The notes under the pieces are model-generated. The model made no database searches. It saw only the letters and a program-made list of their open reading frames with translations, and was not told where the DNA came from. This document shows, piece after piece, positions 10,252 to 20,775 of a stretch of 64,000 bases of DNA (position 1 is its first letter; each line of letters opens with the position of its first letter). Source of the DNA: Klebsiella sp. BIGb0407 (GTDB lineage: Bacteria; Pseudomonadota; Gammaproteobacteria; Enterobacterales; Enterobacteriaceae). Location: positions 1-64,000 of the forward strand of contig NZ_JANUEQ010000004.1 of assembly GCF_024807845.1 (NCBI RefSeq). Reading direction: 5' to 3'. The translations under genes and the position numbers were made by a program.

Positions 10252-10635
10252 TCAAGCGACTTTTTCTTCAAATTTACAGATAAATTCCTGCTTTATCTGG
10301 ATATCAAAATCAGTAAATAAAGCTATCGGTTTAACGCTTTTACCCTGCTTTTCAAGTCTGACAAAACCGTAGGACTGCAGCGTTTTCAGCGTTACTGAAA
10401 GGTTACTTTTTTTCCTTCCGACTCTCTCAGCAAGCTCGGTGATAGTTTCAGGCTTTTGCTCATCAATTAATCTTAGCAGAGCGATATTATCATTGCTGAG
10501 TATCTGCCCTATGGCGTTGATGGATGTGAACCAAATTTTTGGCTCCCCAGACTCCGGCTTGTGCTCTCCTGTCACGATAGAGAGCATTCTCTTTCTAATC
10601 TGTTCTTCTGGCATAACGCCTATCAGTGCTTTCAT
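10252..10635 (-). CDS. HTH-domain antitoxin partner of TumE-like toxin
   Basis: 127 residues. A winged-helix MarR-like DNA-binding domain covers about 50-105 (ALLRLIDEQKPETITELAERVGRKKSNLSVTLKTLQSYGFVRLE). This fits the TumA-type transcriptional antitoxins that accompany DUF6516 toxins. Its start overlaps the stop of the upstream toxin gene by 4 nt (ATGA), so the two are co-translated. In TumE-TumA pairs the HTH protein neutralises the toxin and represses the operon; that is inferred here. Absent from the corresponding E. coli location, so it looks like an acquired module. Confidence 0.75.
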   Translation of the reverse strand: MKALIGVMPEEQIRKRMLSIVTGEHKPESGEPKIWFTSINAIGQILSNDNIALLRLIDEQKPETITELAERVGRKKSNLSVTLKTLQSYGFVRLEKQGKSVKPIALFTDFDIQIKQEFICKFEEKVA

Positions 10636-11015
10636 ATGAAAGACCTCTTTTCTCTCTGAGCGATAACTGCGTCTATTTTCTCGAAAAAATCGCTAATTAA
10701 TTGTGCTGCCGAAACAAAGTCGTACGGGAAACCTTTGTCACTCGGATTTCGATGAACATGGTCATAAACAATCCTTCCTGAATACTTTCCTTTCTTTGGC
10801 AACTTAACCGCATGCGCATTATCCATGCCAAAAACCCGCGTATTATACTTATAGTGAAGCGTCAGACTGTATCGAATACCGTGGGGAATAAATCGGGATA
10901 CCTGGACTTTCCAGACCTCAACTTTCCACCAGTAACCATCATTCCGATAAACCGTTTTCCCATGCAGTTCCAGCAGATAATCCAGCCCTGTATCTTGAAT
11001 CATATCACCACACAT
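10632..11015 (-). CDS. TumE-like (DUF6516) toxin
   Basis: 127 residues from ATG 11015; an in-frame ATG at 11003 and a GTG at 11093 (153 residues) are alternatives, none with a convincing ribosome site. The core LELHGKTVYRNDGYWWKVEVWKV, RYSLTLHYKYNTRVFGMDNAH and YDHVHR, followed by a C-terminal helix DFVSAAQLISDFFEKIDAVI, matches the DUF6516 family, where toxins pair with a downstream HTH antitoxin. The molecular target of this family member cannot be read from sequence. AT-richer than the flanking suc and cyd genes. Confidence 0.7.
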   Translation of the reverse strand: MCGDMIQDTGLDYLLELHGKTVYRNDGYWWKVEVWKVQVSRFIPHGIRYSLTLHYKYNTRVFGMDNAHAVKLPKKGKYSGRIVYDHVHRNPSDKGFPYDFVSAAQLISDFFEKIDAVIAQREKRSFI

Positions 11016-11112
11016 AGTTATGACCCAATCATAACCATTAATGATGACATGGCAACTTGAATAAACAAAATGAGTGCTATTTGTAACTTTCACTCACCAG
11101 ACCCCATAAAAA

Positions 11113-11134
11113 AGGCCATCCCTGAGGATGGCCT
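11113..11134 (-). terminator. terminator of the sdh-suc operon
   Basis: AGGCCATCC (11113-11121), loop CTGA, GGATGGCCT (11126-11134), followed on the minus strand by TTTTTTAT. It ends the sdhCDAB-sucABCD transcript about 40 bp after the sucD stop. In E. coli the sRNA SdhX derives from this 3' UTR; a short counterpart is possible here. Confidence 0.85.
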
Positions 11135-11172
11135 GATATTGCTCTCGGTCGCGCCCTGAACAGGACTATGAC

Positions 11173-12045
11173 TTAGCGTGGCAGAATAGTTTTCAGCGCT
11201 TCGCCGATATCAGCCAGGCTGCGTACGGTTTTAACGCCAGCCGCTTCAAGGGCTGCAAATTTCTCGTCAGCAGTACCTTTGCCACCGGCAATGATAGCGC
11301 CAGCATGGCCCATACGCTTGCCTTTAGGTGCAGTTACACCTGCGATGTAACCGACTACTGGTTTAGTGACATGATCTTTAATATAGGCAGCAGCTTCTTC
11401 TTCTGCGCTACCACCGATTTCACCGATCATAACAATCGCTTCAGTTTTCGGATCCGCTTCAAACAGTTTCAGAATATCGATAAAGTTTGAACCCGGGATC
11501 GGGTCACCGCCGATACCGACGCAAGTAGACTGGCCCAGACCGATATCAGTCGTCTGTTTAACCGCTTCATAAGTCAGGGTACCTGAACGTGAAACAATAC
11601 CAACTTTACCTGGCAGATGGATATGGCCTGGCATGATACCGATTTTACACTCTCCTGGAGTGATAACGCCCGGGCAGTTAGGTCCAATCATACGGACGCC
11701 AGCTTCATCCAGTTTCACCTTAACAATCAGCATATCCAGAGTAGGAATGCCTTCGGTGATGGTGATGATAAGCTTGATGCCAGCATCAATCGCTTCCAGA
11801 ATCGAGTCTTTACAGAAAGGTGCCGGAACGTAGATCACGCTGGCGGTAGCGCCAGTCGCTTCTACAGCTTCACGCACGGTATTAAATACCGGCAGGCCGA
11901 GGTGCGTGGTGCCGCCTTTACCTGGCGTCACGCCGCCAACCATTTGCGTACCATAAGCAATAGCTTGTTCGGAGTGGAAAGTCCCCTGGCTACCAGTGAA
12001 GCCCTGGCAAATTACCTTGGTGTTTTTATCGATCAAAATGGACAT
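11173..12045 (-). CDS. sucD: succinate-CoA ligase alpha subunit SucD
   Basis: 290 residues. N-terminal CoA-binding Rossmann domain ([17 protein letters not shown]), [18 protein letters not shown], and the phosphohistidine loop [17 protein letters not shown] near residue 246. With SucC it converts succinyl-CoA to succinate with substrate-level phosphorylation. Its ATG overlaps the sucC stop (TAATG), so the subunits are translationally coupled. Last gene of the operon. Confidence 0.98.
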   Translation of the reverse strand: MSILIDKNTKVICQGFTGSQGTFHSEQAIAYGTQMVGGVTPGKGGTTHLGLPVFNTVREAVEATGATASVIYVPAPFCKDSILEAIDAGIKLIITITEGIPTLDMLIVKVKLDEAGVRMIGPNCPGVITPGECKIGIMPGHIHLPGKVGIVSRSGTLTYEAVKQTTDIGLGQSTCVGIGGDPIPGSNFIDILKLFEADPKTEAIVMIGEIGGSAEEEAAAYIKDHVTKPVVGYIAGVTAPKGKRMGHAGAIIAGGKGTADEKFAALEAAGVKTVRSLADIGEALKTILPR

Positions 12046-13211
12046 TATTTCCCCTCCACGGCAGCAACAACTTGCTGTGCTGCATCCGTCAGGCTTTTCG
12101 CAGCAATAATATTCAGGCCACTGTCAGCCAGTTTCTTCGCACCCAGTTCGGCGTTGTTACCTTCCAGACGAACAACAACCGGAACGTTAACACCCACTTC
12201 AGCTACTGCGCCGATGATGCCATCAGCAATCAGGTCGCAACGTACGATGCCGCCAAAAATGTTAACCAGTACGGCTTTAACTTTTTCGTCTGACAGAATG
12301 ATTTTAAATGCTTCAGTAACACGCTCTTTAGTTGCGCCGCCGCCTACATCGAGGAAGTTTGCTGGTTCGCCGCCGTGCAGTTTAACGATGTCCATGGTAC
12401 CCATTGCCAGGCCCGCACCGTTAACCATACAACCGATATCACCGTCCAGCGCAACGTAGTTCAGTTCCCACTGTGCAGCCTGAGACTCACGGACGTCTTC
12501 CTGGCTAGGGTCACGCATTTCACGCATTTCTGGCTGACGGAACAATGCGTTACCATCAACGCCCAGTTTACCATCCAGGCAAATCAAATCACCCTGCTTA
12601 GTAATAACCAGCGGGTTAATTTCGATCAGCGCTAAATCACGGTCGAGGAAAATATTCGCCAGACCCATGAAGATTTTGGTGAACTGCTGAACTTGTTTAC
12701 CTTCCAGACCCAGTTTAAATGCCAGCTCACGTCCCTGATACGGCATTGGGCCGGCCAGAGGATCAAGGGCGATTTTGTGGATCAGGTGCGGAGTTTCTTC
12801 AGCAACTTTCTCAATCTCTACACCACCTTCGGTGGAAGCCATAAACACGACGCGACGAGAGCTACGGTCAACAACCGCACCCAGGTACAGTTCAGTCGCA
12901 ATATCGGTTGCAGCTTCAACCAGGATCTGATTAACCGGCTGACCATTTGCATCAGTTTGGTAAGTAATCAGATTTTTTCCAAGCCAGTGTTCAGCAAAAG
13001 CACGGATTTCTTCTTTGCTGTTAACCACTTTCACGCCGCCCGCTTTACCGCGGCCACCAGCATGAACCTGGCATTTCACCACCCAAGGACCCGCGCCAAT
13101 TTTCGACGCTGCTTCTTCCGCTTCACGCGGAGTGGTGCAGGCGTAACCTACTGGTGCCGGCAGACCTGACCGGGCAAACAATTGTTTCGCCTGATATTCG
13201 TGTAAGTTCAT
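12045..13211 (-). CDS. sucC: succinate-CoA ligase beta subunit SucC
   Basis: 388 residues, the exact family length. ATP-grasp fold from the N-terminus ([20 protein letters not shown]) with the nucleotide-binding [17 protein letters not shown] segment, and a C-terminal CoA-ligase domain ([28 protein letters not shown]). Determines nucleotide preference and binds Mg2+. A 100-bp gap with a hairpin precedes it after sucB. Confidence 0.98.
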   Translation of the reverse strand: MNLHEYQAKQLFARSGLPAPVGYACTTPREAEEAASKIGAGPWVVKCQVHAGGRGKAGGVKVVNSKEEIRAFAEHWLGKNLITYQTDANGQPVNQILVEAATDIATELYLGAVVDRSSRRVVFMASTEGGVEIEKVAEETPHLIHKIALDPLAGPMPYQGRELAFKLGLEGKQVQQFTKIFMGLANIFLDRDLALIEINPLVITKQGDLICLDGKLGVDGNALFRQPEMREMRDPSQEDVRESQAAQWELNYVALDGDIGCMVNGAGLAMGTMDIVKLHGGEPANFLDVGGGATKERVTEAFKIILSDEKVKAVLVNIFGGIVRCDLIADGIIGAVAEVGVNVPVVVRLEGNNAELGAKKLADSGLNIIAAKSLTDAAQQVVAAVEGK

Positions 13212-13273
13212 GAGTTCTATCCATCCAGATAAAGAGCACTACAGCTCGGGGGTAAGGTTAGATTTTTTCATCG

Positions 13274-13297
13274 GGCGGGTGAACAACGTCACCCGCC
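13274..13297 (-). other. intra-operon hairpin between sucB and sucC
   Basis: GGCGGGTGA (13274-13282) pairs perfectly with TCACCCGCC (13289-13297) in the sucB-sucC gap. No T run follows on the minus strand, so it is more likely an mRNA stabiliser or processing element than a terminator. Confidence 0.55.
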
Positions 13298-13311
13298 AAA
13301 GTCTTTATTGA

Positions 13312-14520
13312 CTAAACGTCCAGCAGCAGACGTGTTGGATCTTCCAGCAGCTCTTTAATGGCGACCAGATAGCCCACTGACTCACGACCATCGATCAGAC
13401 GATGATCATAGGACAGTGCCAGATACATCATCGGCAGAATTTCTACTTTGCCGTCAACCGCCATTGGGCGGTCTTTGATGGCATGCATCCCAAGAATCGC
13501 ACTCTGTGGCGGGTTGATGATTGGCGTGGACATCAGAGAACCAAAAACACCGCCATTGGTGATAGTGAAGTTACCACCGGTCAGTTCTTCTACCGTCAGC
13601 TTGCCATCACGACCTTTAACTGCCAGCTCTTTGATGCGTTTTTCGATGTCTGCCATGCCCAGAGTATCGACATCACGCAGTACCGGAGTAACCAGACCAC
13701 GTGGTGTTGATACCGCAATGCTGACATCAAAGTAGTTGTGGTAAACCACATCTTCGCCATCAATAGAGGCGTTAACTTCCGGGAAACGCTTCAGGGCTTC
13801 AACAACCGCTTTAATATAGAAAGACATAAAGCCCAGACGGACACCGTGGCGTTTTTCAAAGGCATCGCCATATTGCTTACGCAGGTCCATGATAGGTTTC
13901 ATGTTCACTTCGTTAAACGTAGTGAGCATTGCTGTTGAGTTTTTCGCTTCCAGCAAACGCTCCGCTACACGCTTACGCAGACGCGTCATCGGAACACGTT
14001 TTTCACTGCGACCCGCCAGTGGTGCAACAGGTGCTGCAGCCGCAGCAGGTTGTTTAGCCTGAGCTTGTGCCTGATGTTTTTCAACATCTTCACGCGTGAT
14101 ACGACCGCCGACACCGCTGCCTTTAATCGCGCTGGCATCCAGAGAATGCTCAGCCAGCAGACGGCGGATTGCCGGGCTCAGAGTGTCGTTATTTTGCTCT
14201 TCCAGAGAAGCTTGCTGACGCTGAGCCGGAGTCGACTCTTTGCTCTCAGTTTTAGCCGAGGTCTCTTTTCCAGCGCTGTTGCCTTCTTTTAAACGCCCCA
14301 GAATCTGACGAGAAGTTACAGTGCTACCCTCGTCTTCGAGGATAGAGTCTAAAATGCCATCAGCCGACGCCGGGACTTCCAGAACCACTTTGTCAGTTTC
14401 GATTTCTACCAGCACTTCGTCACGTTTGACGCTGTCGCCAGGTTTTTTATGCCAGGTTGCCACTGAAGCATCAGCTACAGACTCAGGCAGCTCAGGTACA
14501 AGAATATCTACGCTACTCAT
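13312..14520 (-). CDS. sucB: 2-oxoglutarate dehydrogenase E2, dihydrolipoyl succinyltransferase SucB
   Basis: 402 residues. N-terminal lipoyl domain with lipoylated Lys44 in [12 protein letters not shown], Gln/Lys/Ser-rich linker, E3-binding domain (about 112-150, [27 protein letters not shown]), Ala/Pro linker, and C-terminal catalytic domain with [11 protein letters not shown]. Forms the 24-mer core that transfers the succinyl group to CoA. 16 bp after sucA. Confidence 0.98.
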   Translation of the reverse strand: MSSVDILVPELPESVADASVATWHKKPGDSVKRDEVLVEIETDKVVLEVPASADGILDSILEDEGSTVTSRQILGRLKEGNSAGKETSAKTESKESTPAQRQQASLEEQNNDTLSPAIRRLLAEHSLDASAIKGSGVGGRITREDVEKHQAQAQAKQPAAAAAPVAPLAGRSEKRVPMTRLRKRVAERLLEAKNSTAMLTTFNEVNMKPIMDLRKQYGDAFEKRHGVRLGFMSFYIKAVVEALKRFPEVNASIDGEDVVYHNYFDVSIAVSTPRGLVTPVLRDVDTLGMADIEKRIKELAVKGRDGKLTVEELTGGNFTITNGGVFGSLMSTPIINPPQSAILGMHAIKDRPMAVDGKVEILPMMYLALSYDHRLIDGRESVGYLVAIKELLEDPTRLLLDV

Positions 14521-14536
14521 TATTTATCCCTTAAAT

Positions 14537-17344
14537 TTATTCGACGTTCAGCGCGTCATTGACCAGATTCTGTTGCTGTTTCTGGTGAACGGACATATAT
14601 CCTACCGCCGGAGAGGCGGAGGCCGGGCGACCTGCGTAACGCAGAGCAGACCCAAACGAAATCACTTCACGGAAGTGATGCTGGCTGCAATACCATGCAC
14701 CCTGGTTCAGTGGTTCTTCCTGGCACCAGACAAAATCATGTACATGAGCGAACGGTTTAAGCGCTTCTTGTACCGCCTGAGTCGGGAACGGATAAAGCTG
14801 TTCGATGCGCACAATGGCAACATCTTTCTGATCGTTTTTGCGGCGTTGTTCCAGCAAGTCGTAGTAAACCTTACCTGAACACAGAACGACGCGTTTCACA
14901 CCTTGTGGATCAAGGTCATCAATTTCACCGATAGCTGGCAGGAAGGTTCCATTAGCGAGTTCGTCGAGGCTGGAAACCGCCAGCGGATGACGCAGCAGCG
15001 ACTTAGGTGACATAACAACCAGCGGACGGCGCATACCACGCAGTGCCTGACGGCGCAGCATATGGTAAACCTGAGCAGGAGTAGAAGGCACACAGACCTG
15101 CATATTCTGCTCAGCGCACAGCTGAAGGTAACGTTCCAGGCGCGCAGAGGAGTGCTCCGGCCCCTGCCCTTCGTAGCCATGTGGCAGCAGCATCACCAGG
15201 CCACACAAACGTCCCCACTTCTGTTCGCCAGAACTGATGAACTGATCGATAACCACTTGAGCTCCGTTGGCGAAATCACCAAACTGAGCTTCCCAGATAG
15301 TCAGCGTCCGTGGTTCCGCGGTCGCATAGCCATATTCGAATGCCAGAACAGCTTCTTCTGATAACACCGAATCCCAGACTTTAAATTGTCCCTGACTATT
15401 ATGAACGTTAGCCAGTGGAATATAGGTAGAACCATTCGTTTGGTTATGGATAACCGCATGACGATGGAAGAACGTACCGCGACCCACATCCTCACCAGAC
15501 AGACGTACAGAGATACCCTCATCAACCAAAGTGGCATAAGCCAGGTTTTCTGCAGCACCCCAATCAAGTAGCTTACTGCCGTTCGCCATTTCCTGGCGAT
15601 CGCTGTAGATTTTAGCCACACGAGATTGCATTTCTACCGCTTCAGGAGCAGTACTGATGCGATTAGCCAGCTCTTGCAGACGCTTCATCTCAACCGTACT
15701 TGGGTAAGCTTCATCCCACTCATGGTTAAGGTAAGGAGACCAGGCAAAAGATTGCAGGTTCATCGGACGCCACTCTTTCACTACGCACTCACCGGCATCC
15801 AGCGCATCGCGATAAAGATTGACCATTTCAGTGGCATCTTCTAGCGTCGCAACCTGCTGTTGTTCCAGTTTATCCGCGTAAAGTTTACGTGGGGTCGGAT
15901 GTTTTTTGATTTTCTGGTACATCACTGGCTGAGTTGCACTTGGCTCATCGGCTTCGTTGTGGCCGTGGCGGCGGTAGCAAACCAGGTCAATAAAGACATC
16001 ACGCTTAAAGGTATTACGGAAGTCGAGTGCCAGACGGGTAACAAAGGCCACCGCTTCAGGATCGTCCGCATTCACGTGGAAAATCGGTGCCATCACCATT
16101 TTACCGATATCGGTACAGTATGGCGTAGAGCGCGCATCCAGTGGATTTGAAGTAGTAAAACCAACCTGGTTGTTAATAACGATACGTACCGTACCGCCGA
16201 CTTCGTAACCACGCGCTTTGGACATATTCAGGGTTTCCTGAACCACGCCCTGTCCTGCGACGGCGGCATCACCATGGATAGTGATTGGCAGAACTTGATT
16301 GCTGCCAGGCTCTACCAGTCTGTCCAGACGAGCACGTACTGAACCGATAACCACCGGGCTCACGATTTCGAGGTGAGAAGGGTTAAACGCCAGCGCCAGG
16401 TGAACCAGACCGCCTTCTGTTTCAAACTCAGAAGAGAAGCCCATATGGTATTTAACATCGCCGGTGCCCAGATGTTCTTTGTGCTTGCCCGCGAATTCAT
16501 CAAACAGTTCTTGTGGTTTTTTGCCGAGAACGTTAATTAGCACGTTAAGACGACCGCGGTGCGCCATACCCAGCACCACTTCACGCGTTCCACTCTTGCC
16601 TGCGTGATGGATCATCTCTTTCAGCATTGGAACCAAGGCATCGCCCCCTTCCAGTGAGAAACGCTTGGCTCCCGGGAATTTAGCCCCGAGATAACGCTCC
16701 AGACCTTCTGCTGCAGTCAGTTCGGAGAGAAAGCGCTTTTTCTCCTCAGCAGTAAAGGTCGATTTTCCAGCCACTGACTCAATACGTTGTTGGATCCAAC
16801 GTTTTTCTTCAGTGTTGGTGATGTGCATATATTCTGCACCAATCGACCCGCCGTAGGTCTGTTCCAGAGCGACAATCAAATCAGCCAGTTTCATGGTGTC
16901 TTTGCCTACGGCAAAAGAACCCACATTGAAGGTCTGCTGGAGATCGTCTTCAGTCAGATTGTGGAAAGCAGGGTCGAGATCCGGTACGGACTCTTGCTTC
17001 CATAATCCTAACGGATCCAGATTAGCCGCCTGGTGCCCGCGGAAACGCCAGGCGTTGATCAGCTGCAGAACTTTGACTTGTTTAGAGTCATTTTCCGGAT
17101 CGGTGACTGCGGTGGAATAACGTGAGGCATCCTTCGCCAGACGACGAAAATAATCACGTGTTTTAGAATGGAATTGATCTGGTCTGGCTCCGGTTCCAGG
17201 TAACTGCTGGAAAAGAGTGCGCCAGTGCGCATCAACAGAGTCAGGATCGGTTAAGAAGTCTTCATAGAGCTGCTCTATGTAGGACTGGTTTGCGCCCGCC
17301 AGCCAGGAAGAGTCCAGCCAGGGCTTCATTGCGCCGTTCTGCAT
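14537..17344 (-). CDS. sucA: 2-oxoglutarate dehydrogenase E1 component SucA
   Basis: 935 residues, close to E. coli (933). Thiamine-diphosphate enzyme. N-terminal E2-binding segment (SWLAGANQSYIEQLYEDFL), GHRGRLNVL-type region, the ThDP/Mg site GDAAVAGQGVVQE, and the transketolase-like domain (GTFFHRHAVIHNQ, GYEGQGPEHSSARLERYLQL). Decarboxylates 2-oxoglutarate and succinylates the lipoyl arm of SucB. 201 bp downstream of sdhB in the same operon. Confidence 0.98.
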   Translation of the reverse strand: MQNGAMKPWLDSSWLAGANQSYIEQLYEDFLTDPDSVDAHWRTLFQQLPGTGARPDQFHSKTRDYFRRLAKDASRYSTAVTDPENDSKQVKVLQLINAWRFRGHQAANLDPLGLWKQESVPDLDPAFHNLTEDDLQQTFNVGSFAVGKDTMKLADLIVALEQTYGGSIGAEYMHITNTEEKRWIQQRIESVAGKSTFTAEEKKRFLSELTAAEGLERYLGAKFPGAKRFSLEGGDALVPMLKEMIHHAGKSGTREVVLGMAHRGRLNVLINVLGKKPQELFDEFAGKHKEHLGTGDVKYHMGFSSEFETEGGLVHLALAFNPSHLEIVSPVVIGSVRARLDRLVEPGSNQVLPITIHGDAAVAGQGVVQETLNMSKARGYEVGGTVRIVINNQVGFTTSNPLDARSTPYCTDIGKMVMAPIFHVNADDPEAVAFVTRLALDFRNTFKRDVFIDLVCYRRHGHNEADEPSATQPVMYQKIKKHPTPRKLYADKLEQQQVATLEDATEMVNLYRDALDAGECVVKEWRPMNLQSFAWSPYLNHEWDEAYPSTVEMKRLQELANRISTAPEAVEMQSRVAKIYSDRQEMANGSKLLDWGAAENLAYATLVDEGISVRLSGEDVGRGTFFHRHAVIHNQTNGSTYIPLANVHNSQGQFKVWDSVLSEEAVLAFEYGYATAEPRTLTIWEAQFGDFANGAQVVIDQFISSGEQKWGRLCGLVMLLPHGYEGQGPEHSSARLERYLQLCAEQNMQVCVPSTPAQVYHMLRRQALRGMRRPLVVMSPKSLLRHPLAVSSLDELANGTFLPAIGEIDDLDPQGVKRVVLCSGKVYYDLLEQRRKNDQKDVAIVRIEQLYPFPTQAVQEALKPFAHVHDFVWCQEEPLNQGAWYCSQHHFREVISFGSALRYAGRPASASPAVGYMSVHQKQQQNLVNDALNVE

Positions 17345-17455
17345 CGTGATCCCTTACGCATTATTATGCTTATTACGCCGTGGAAACTATAACGTATACC
17401 GTGAAGTACACGTTCCAGGGTTCACTCGCTGCGAGCATTATCAAATGGCCCGCGA

Positions 17456-17501
17456 AGGAACCTTTGAAAACTGTCAGGGTGACAGCTTTCAAAGGTTTCC
17501 T
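17456..17501 (-). other. long hairpin between sdhB and sucA
   Basis: AGGAACCTTTGAAAACTGTC (17456-17475), loop AGGGT, then the nearly perfect complement at 17481-17501 (one bulge, one mismatch): a stem of about 20 bp in the 201-bp sdhB-sucA gap. No T run follows on the minus strand. It probably separates the stabilities of the sdh and suc halves of the polycistronic mRNA; that is inference. Confidence 0.7.
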
Positions 17502-17545
17502 GCCTTTTTAAAACGCTCCCCCTCAATCGAGAGGGAGCCGTCTGA

Positions 17546-18262
17546 TTAAGCACTCTTCTGCAACAACATCGATTTAATGTGGCCAATCGCTTTTGTCGGG
17601 TTCAAACCTTTAGGACACACGCTAACGCAATTCATAATGCCATGGCAGCGGAATACACTGAAAGCATCACTTAAACCTTCCAGACGTTCTTCCGTTTCAG
17701 TGTCGCGGCTGTCTATCAGGAAGCGATAAGCAGCAAGCAAACCTGCCGGGCCGATAAACTTGTCCGGATTCCACCAGAACGAAGGACAAGAGGTGGAGCA
17801 GCAAGCACAGAGAATACACTCGTACAGGCCATCCAGCTTTTCACGCTGCTCTGGCATCTGTAGATGCTCGCGAGACGGCGGGTTTTGTCCATTGTTCAGC
17901 AGAAACGGCTTAATCTTCTCATATTGAGCATAGAATTGTCCCATATCAACCACTAAGTCACGAATAACCGGCAACCCAGGCAGTGGACGAATAACAATTT
18001 TTTGCTTGCCGTTACCCAGAGCGGATATCGGTGTAATACAAGCCAGACCGTTTTTACCGTTCATGTTCAGGCCATCAGAGCCACAAACACCCTCACGACA
18101 GGAACGACGGAACGACAGGGTCGGATCTTTTTCTTTTAACTGCATCAGGGCGTCCAGCAGCATCATGTCGCGCCCTTCTTCCCCTTCCAGTACGTACTCC
18201 TGCATGCGCGGAGCATCGTCAACGTCCGGGTTGTAACGATAAATGGAAAACTCGAGTTTCAT
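17546..18262 (-). CDS. sdhB: succinate dehydrogenase iron-sulfur subunit SdhB
   Basis: 238 residues from ATG 18262 (MKLEFSIYRYNPDVD), matching E. coli; the longer reading frame upstream is spurious. Three Fe-S sites: 2Fe-2S in SCREGVCGSDGLNMNGKNGLAC (about 54-75), 4Fe-4S in CILCACCSTSCP (about 149-160), 3Fe-4S in CHGIMNCVSVCPKG (about 206-219). Passes electrons from SdhA flavin to ubiquinone. 16 bp after sdhA. Confidence 0.98.
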   Translation of the reverse strand: MKLEFSIYRYNPDVDDAPRMQEYVLEGEEGRDMMLLDALMQLKEKDPTLSFRRSCREGVCGSDGLNMNGKNGLACITPISALGNGKQKIVIRPLPGLPVIRDLVVDMGQFYAQYEKIKPFLLNNGQNPPSREHLQMPEQREKLDGLYECILCACCSTSCPSFWWNPDKFIGPAGLLAAYRFLIDSRDTETEERLEGLSDAFSVFRCHGIMNCVSVCPKGLNPTKAIGHIKSMLLQKSA

Positions 18263-18278
18263 CGACTCATCTCCGCTA

Positions 18279-20045
18279 TTAATAAGTACGTATTTTCGGC
18301 GGGAACGCCGGACGCAGTTTCGGTTGCATGTTGACCTCACGACGGGTCATGCTTTCCGACTCAGGCAGATACAAGCTGTGGCATAACCAGTTCGCATCAT
18401 CACGCTCCGGGAAGTCAAAGCGACTGTGAGCCCCGCGACTTTCAGTACGGAAGTTAGCAGAAACGGCCGTTGCGTAAGCAGTTTCCATCAAGTTATCCAG
18501 CTCCAGACACTCAACACGCTGGGTGTTGAATTCAGTCGAGGTGTCATCAAGGCGTGCATTTTTCAGACGCTCACGAATCGCTTTCAACTGTTCCAGGCCT
18601 TTGGCCATCGCATCGCCTTCACGGAATACCGAGAAGTTGTTCTGCATACACTCTTGCAGCGCTTTACGAATTTGAACCGGGTCTTCACCGTTACGATTAT
18701 TATTCCAGCGGTTCAGACGCTCCAGCGCAGCGTTAATTTCGGCTTCACTGGCGTCACGCAATTCGCCTTGCTCAGCGATAGATTCATGCAGATGAACGCC
18801 GACCGCGCGACCAAATACCACCAGGTCAAGCAGCGAGTTACCGCCCAGACGGTTAGCACCGTGTACCGATACGCAAGCAATCTCACCGACAGCAAACAGG
18901 CCTGGGATAACAACGTCTTCACCTTCGGCATTCACCGTCAGAGCCTGACCGGTAACTTTGGTCGGGATCCCACCCATCATATAGTGACAGGTTGGGATGA
19001 CCGGAATAGGTTCTTTCACTGGGTCAACGTGAGCAAAGGTACGGGATAATTCCAGAATGCCTGGCAGACGTGACTCCAGTACATCTTTACCTAAATGATC
19101 CAGTTTCAGTTTGGCATGAGGTCCCCACGGGCCTTCACAACCACGACCTTCACGGATTTCAATCATGATGGAACGGGCAACAACGTCACGTCCCGCCAAA
19201 TCTTTGGCGTTAGGCGCATAACGCTCCATAAAGCGCTCGCCGTGTTTATTCAGCAGGTAACCGCCTTCACCACGACAGCCTTCGGTCACCAGAACACCTG
19301 CACCGGCAATACCGGTTGGGTGGAACTGCCACATTTCCATGTCCTGCACTGGAACACCAGCACGTAAGGCCATGCCAACACCGTCACCGGTATTAATGTG
19401 CGCATTGGTGGTCGACTGATAAATACGCCCTGCTCCACCCGTTGCCAGTATTGTCGCACGCGCTTTGAAGTAGACGACTTCGCCGGTTTCGATATCCAGC
19501 GCAGTACAACCCACGACAGCACCGTCCTCGTTTTTCACCAGATCCAGTGCATACCACTCAGAGAAGATGGTGGTGTGATTTTTCAGGTTTTGCTGGTAGA
19601 GCGTATGTAATAAGGCATGTCCGGTACGGTCAGCAGCGGCCGCCGTACGCGCCGCTTGTTCACCACCGAAATTCTTCGACTGGCCGCCAAATGGGCGCTG
19701 ATAGATAGTGCCATCTTCGAGACGAGAGAATGGCAGACCCATATGTTCCAGTTCCAGAATCGCTTCAGGACCGGTTTTACACATATATTCAATCGCGTCC
19801 TGGTCACCGATGTAATCGGAACCTTTGACGGTATCGTACATGTGCCATTCCCAGTTATCTTCATGGGTGTTACCTAACGCAACGGTGATACCACCCTGCG
19901 CAGATACGGTATGGGAACGGGTTGGAAACACTTTAGACAATAAGGCACAGGTTTGGCCTGACTGTGAAATTTGCAGCGCAGCACGCATTCCTGCACCACC
20001 GGCGCCAATAACAACTGCGTCAAACTCTCTGATTGGTAAACTCAT
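18279..20045 (-). CDS. sdhA: succinate dehydrogenase flavoprotein subunit SdhA
   Basis: 588 residues from ATG 20045 ([19 protein letters not shown]). Rossmann FAD motif [11 protein letters not shown] at about 14-24; covalent FAD at His45 ([12 protein letters not shown]); capping-domain and active-site segments [21 protein letters not shown] and [10 protein letters not shown]. Oxidises succinate to fumarate. Its ATG overlaps the sdhD stop (TAATG). Confidence 0.98.
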   Translation of the reverse strand: MSLPIREFDAVVIGAGGAGMRAALQISQSGQTCALLSKVFPTRSHTVSAQGGITVALGNTHEDNWEWHMYDTVKGSDYIGDQDAIEYMCKTGPEAILELEHMGLPFSRLEDGTIYQRPFGGQSKNFGGEQAARTAAAADRTGHALLHTLYQQNLKNHTTIFSEWYALDLVKNEDGAVVGCTALDIETGEVVYFKARATILATGGAGRIYQSTTNAHINTGDGVGMALRAGVPVQDMEMWQFHPTGIAGAGVLVTEGCRGEGGYLLNKHGERFMERYAPNAKDLAGRDVVARSIMIEIREGRGCEGPWGPHAKLKLDHLGKDVLESRLPGILELSRTFAHVDPVKEPIPVIPTCHYMMGGIPTKVTGQALTVNAEGEDVVIPGLFAVGEIACVSVHGANRLGGNSLLDLVVFGRAVGVHLHESIAEQGELRDASEAEINAALERLNRWNNNRNGEDPVQIRKALQECMQNNFSVFREGDAMAKGLEQLKAIRERLKNARLDDTSTEFNTQRVECLELDNLMETAYATAVSANFRTESRGAHSRFDFPERDDANWLCHSLYLPESESMTRREVNMQPKLRPAFPPKIRTY

Positions 20046-20392
20046 TACACACCCCACACCACAACAAATCCATAAAGAACGTAAACCAGCAATGCAGCAA
20101 CAATTGCAAACTGTAATACCAGGCGGATAGCCAGCGGTTTAACGTAATCGGTCAACACCTGCCACATGCCAATCCAGGCATGGATTAAAATCGAAAAGAG
20201 TGCCAGCAGGGTAAACACTTTAGTGAAGGATGAGGCGAAGAAATCGCGCCAAATCTCATAAGTTAATTCGCCGGTAAAGGCAAAAAAACCAACCATGTAA
20301 ATAATGTACAGCGTCAAGACAATGGCAGAGGCACGAACCAGAATATAATCATGCACACCATTGCGACCCAATGCGGAGGCATTGCTTACCAT
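20045..20392 (-). CDS. sdhD: succinate dehydrogenase membrane anchor SdhD
   Basis: 115 residues, same as E. coli, from ATG 20392 ([23 protein letters not shown]). Three membrane helices; the quinone-site Tyr is in the [10 protein letters not shown] segment. Overlaps sdhC by 7 nt. Anchors SdhAB and helps bind haem b and ubiquinone. Confidence 0.97.
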   Translation of the reverse strand: MVSNASALGRNGVHDYILVRASAIVLTLYIIYMVGFFAFTGELTYEIWRDFFASSFTKVFTLLALFSILIHAWIGMWQVLTDYVKPLAIRLVLQFAIVAALLVYVLYGFVVVWGV

Positions 20393-20775
20393 ACGAGGAC
20401 TCCTGCGAGGATTGAAAGCACGACAGTAATAACAAAAGAGATATACGCGGATCGTTTGCCCACTTGTAATGTTTCTTCCAGACAACCTATATCCATCATG
20501 ACATGACGGATGCCTACCACAACGTGGTAAGCGAGGGCGGTAAGAATGCCCCACATTATAAACTTAGCGAAGAAGCTGCCCATGACCGCAGATGCAGCCT
20601 GGAAACCTTCAGGGGAGGAAAGAGACTGTCCTAATAGCCACAACAGGATGCCAACCGCCACAAAAGTTATCACACCAGAAACGCGGTGGAGAATGGAAGC
20701 GATAGCAGTAACAGGAAATTGAATCGTTTTCAGATCCAAATTGACAGGTCGTTGTTTTTTCACTTTTCTTATCAT
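20386..20775 (-). CDS. sdhC: succinate dehydrogenase cytochrome b556 subunit SdhC
   Basis: 129 residues from ATG 20775 ([21 protein letters not shown]); an in-frame ATG 15 bp upstream is also possible. Three helices; quinone-site Ser in SILHRVSG and haem ligand His in [12 protein letters not shown]. First gene of sdhCDAB-sucABCD, transcribed divergently from gltA. Confidence 0.97.
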   Translation of the reverse strand: MIRKVKKQRPVNLDLKTIQFPVTAIASILHRVSGVITFVAVGILLWLLGQSLSSPEGFQAASAVMGSFFAKFIMWGILTALAYHVVVGIRHVMMDIGCLEETLQVGKRSAYISFVITVVLSILAGVLVW

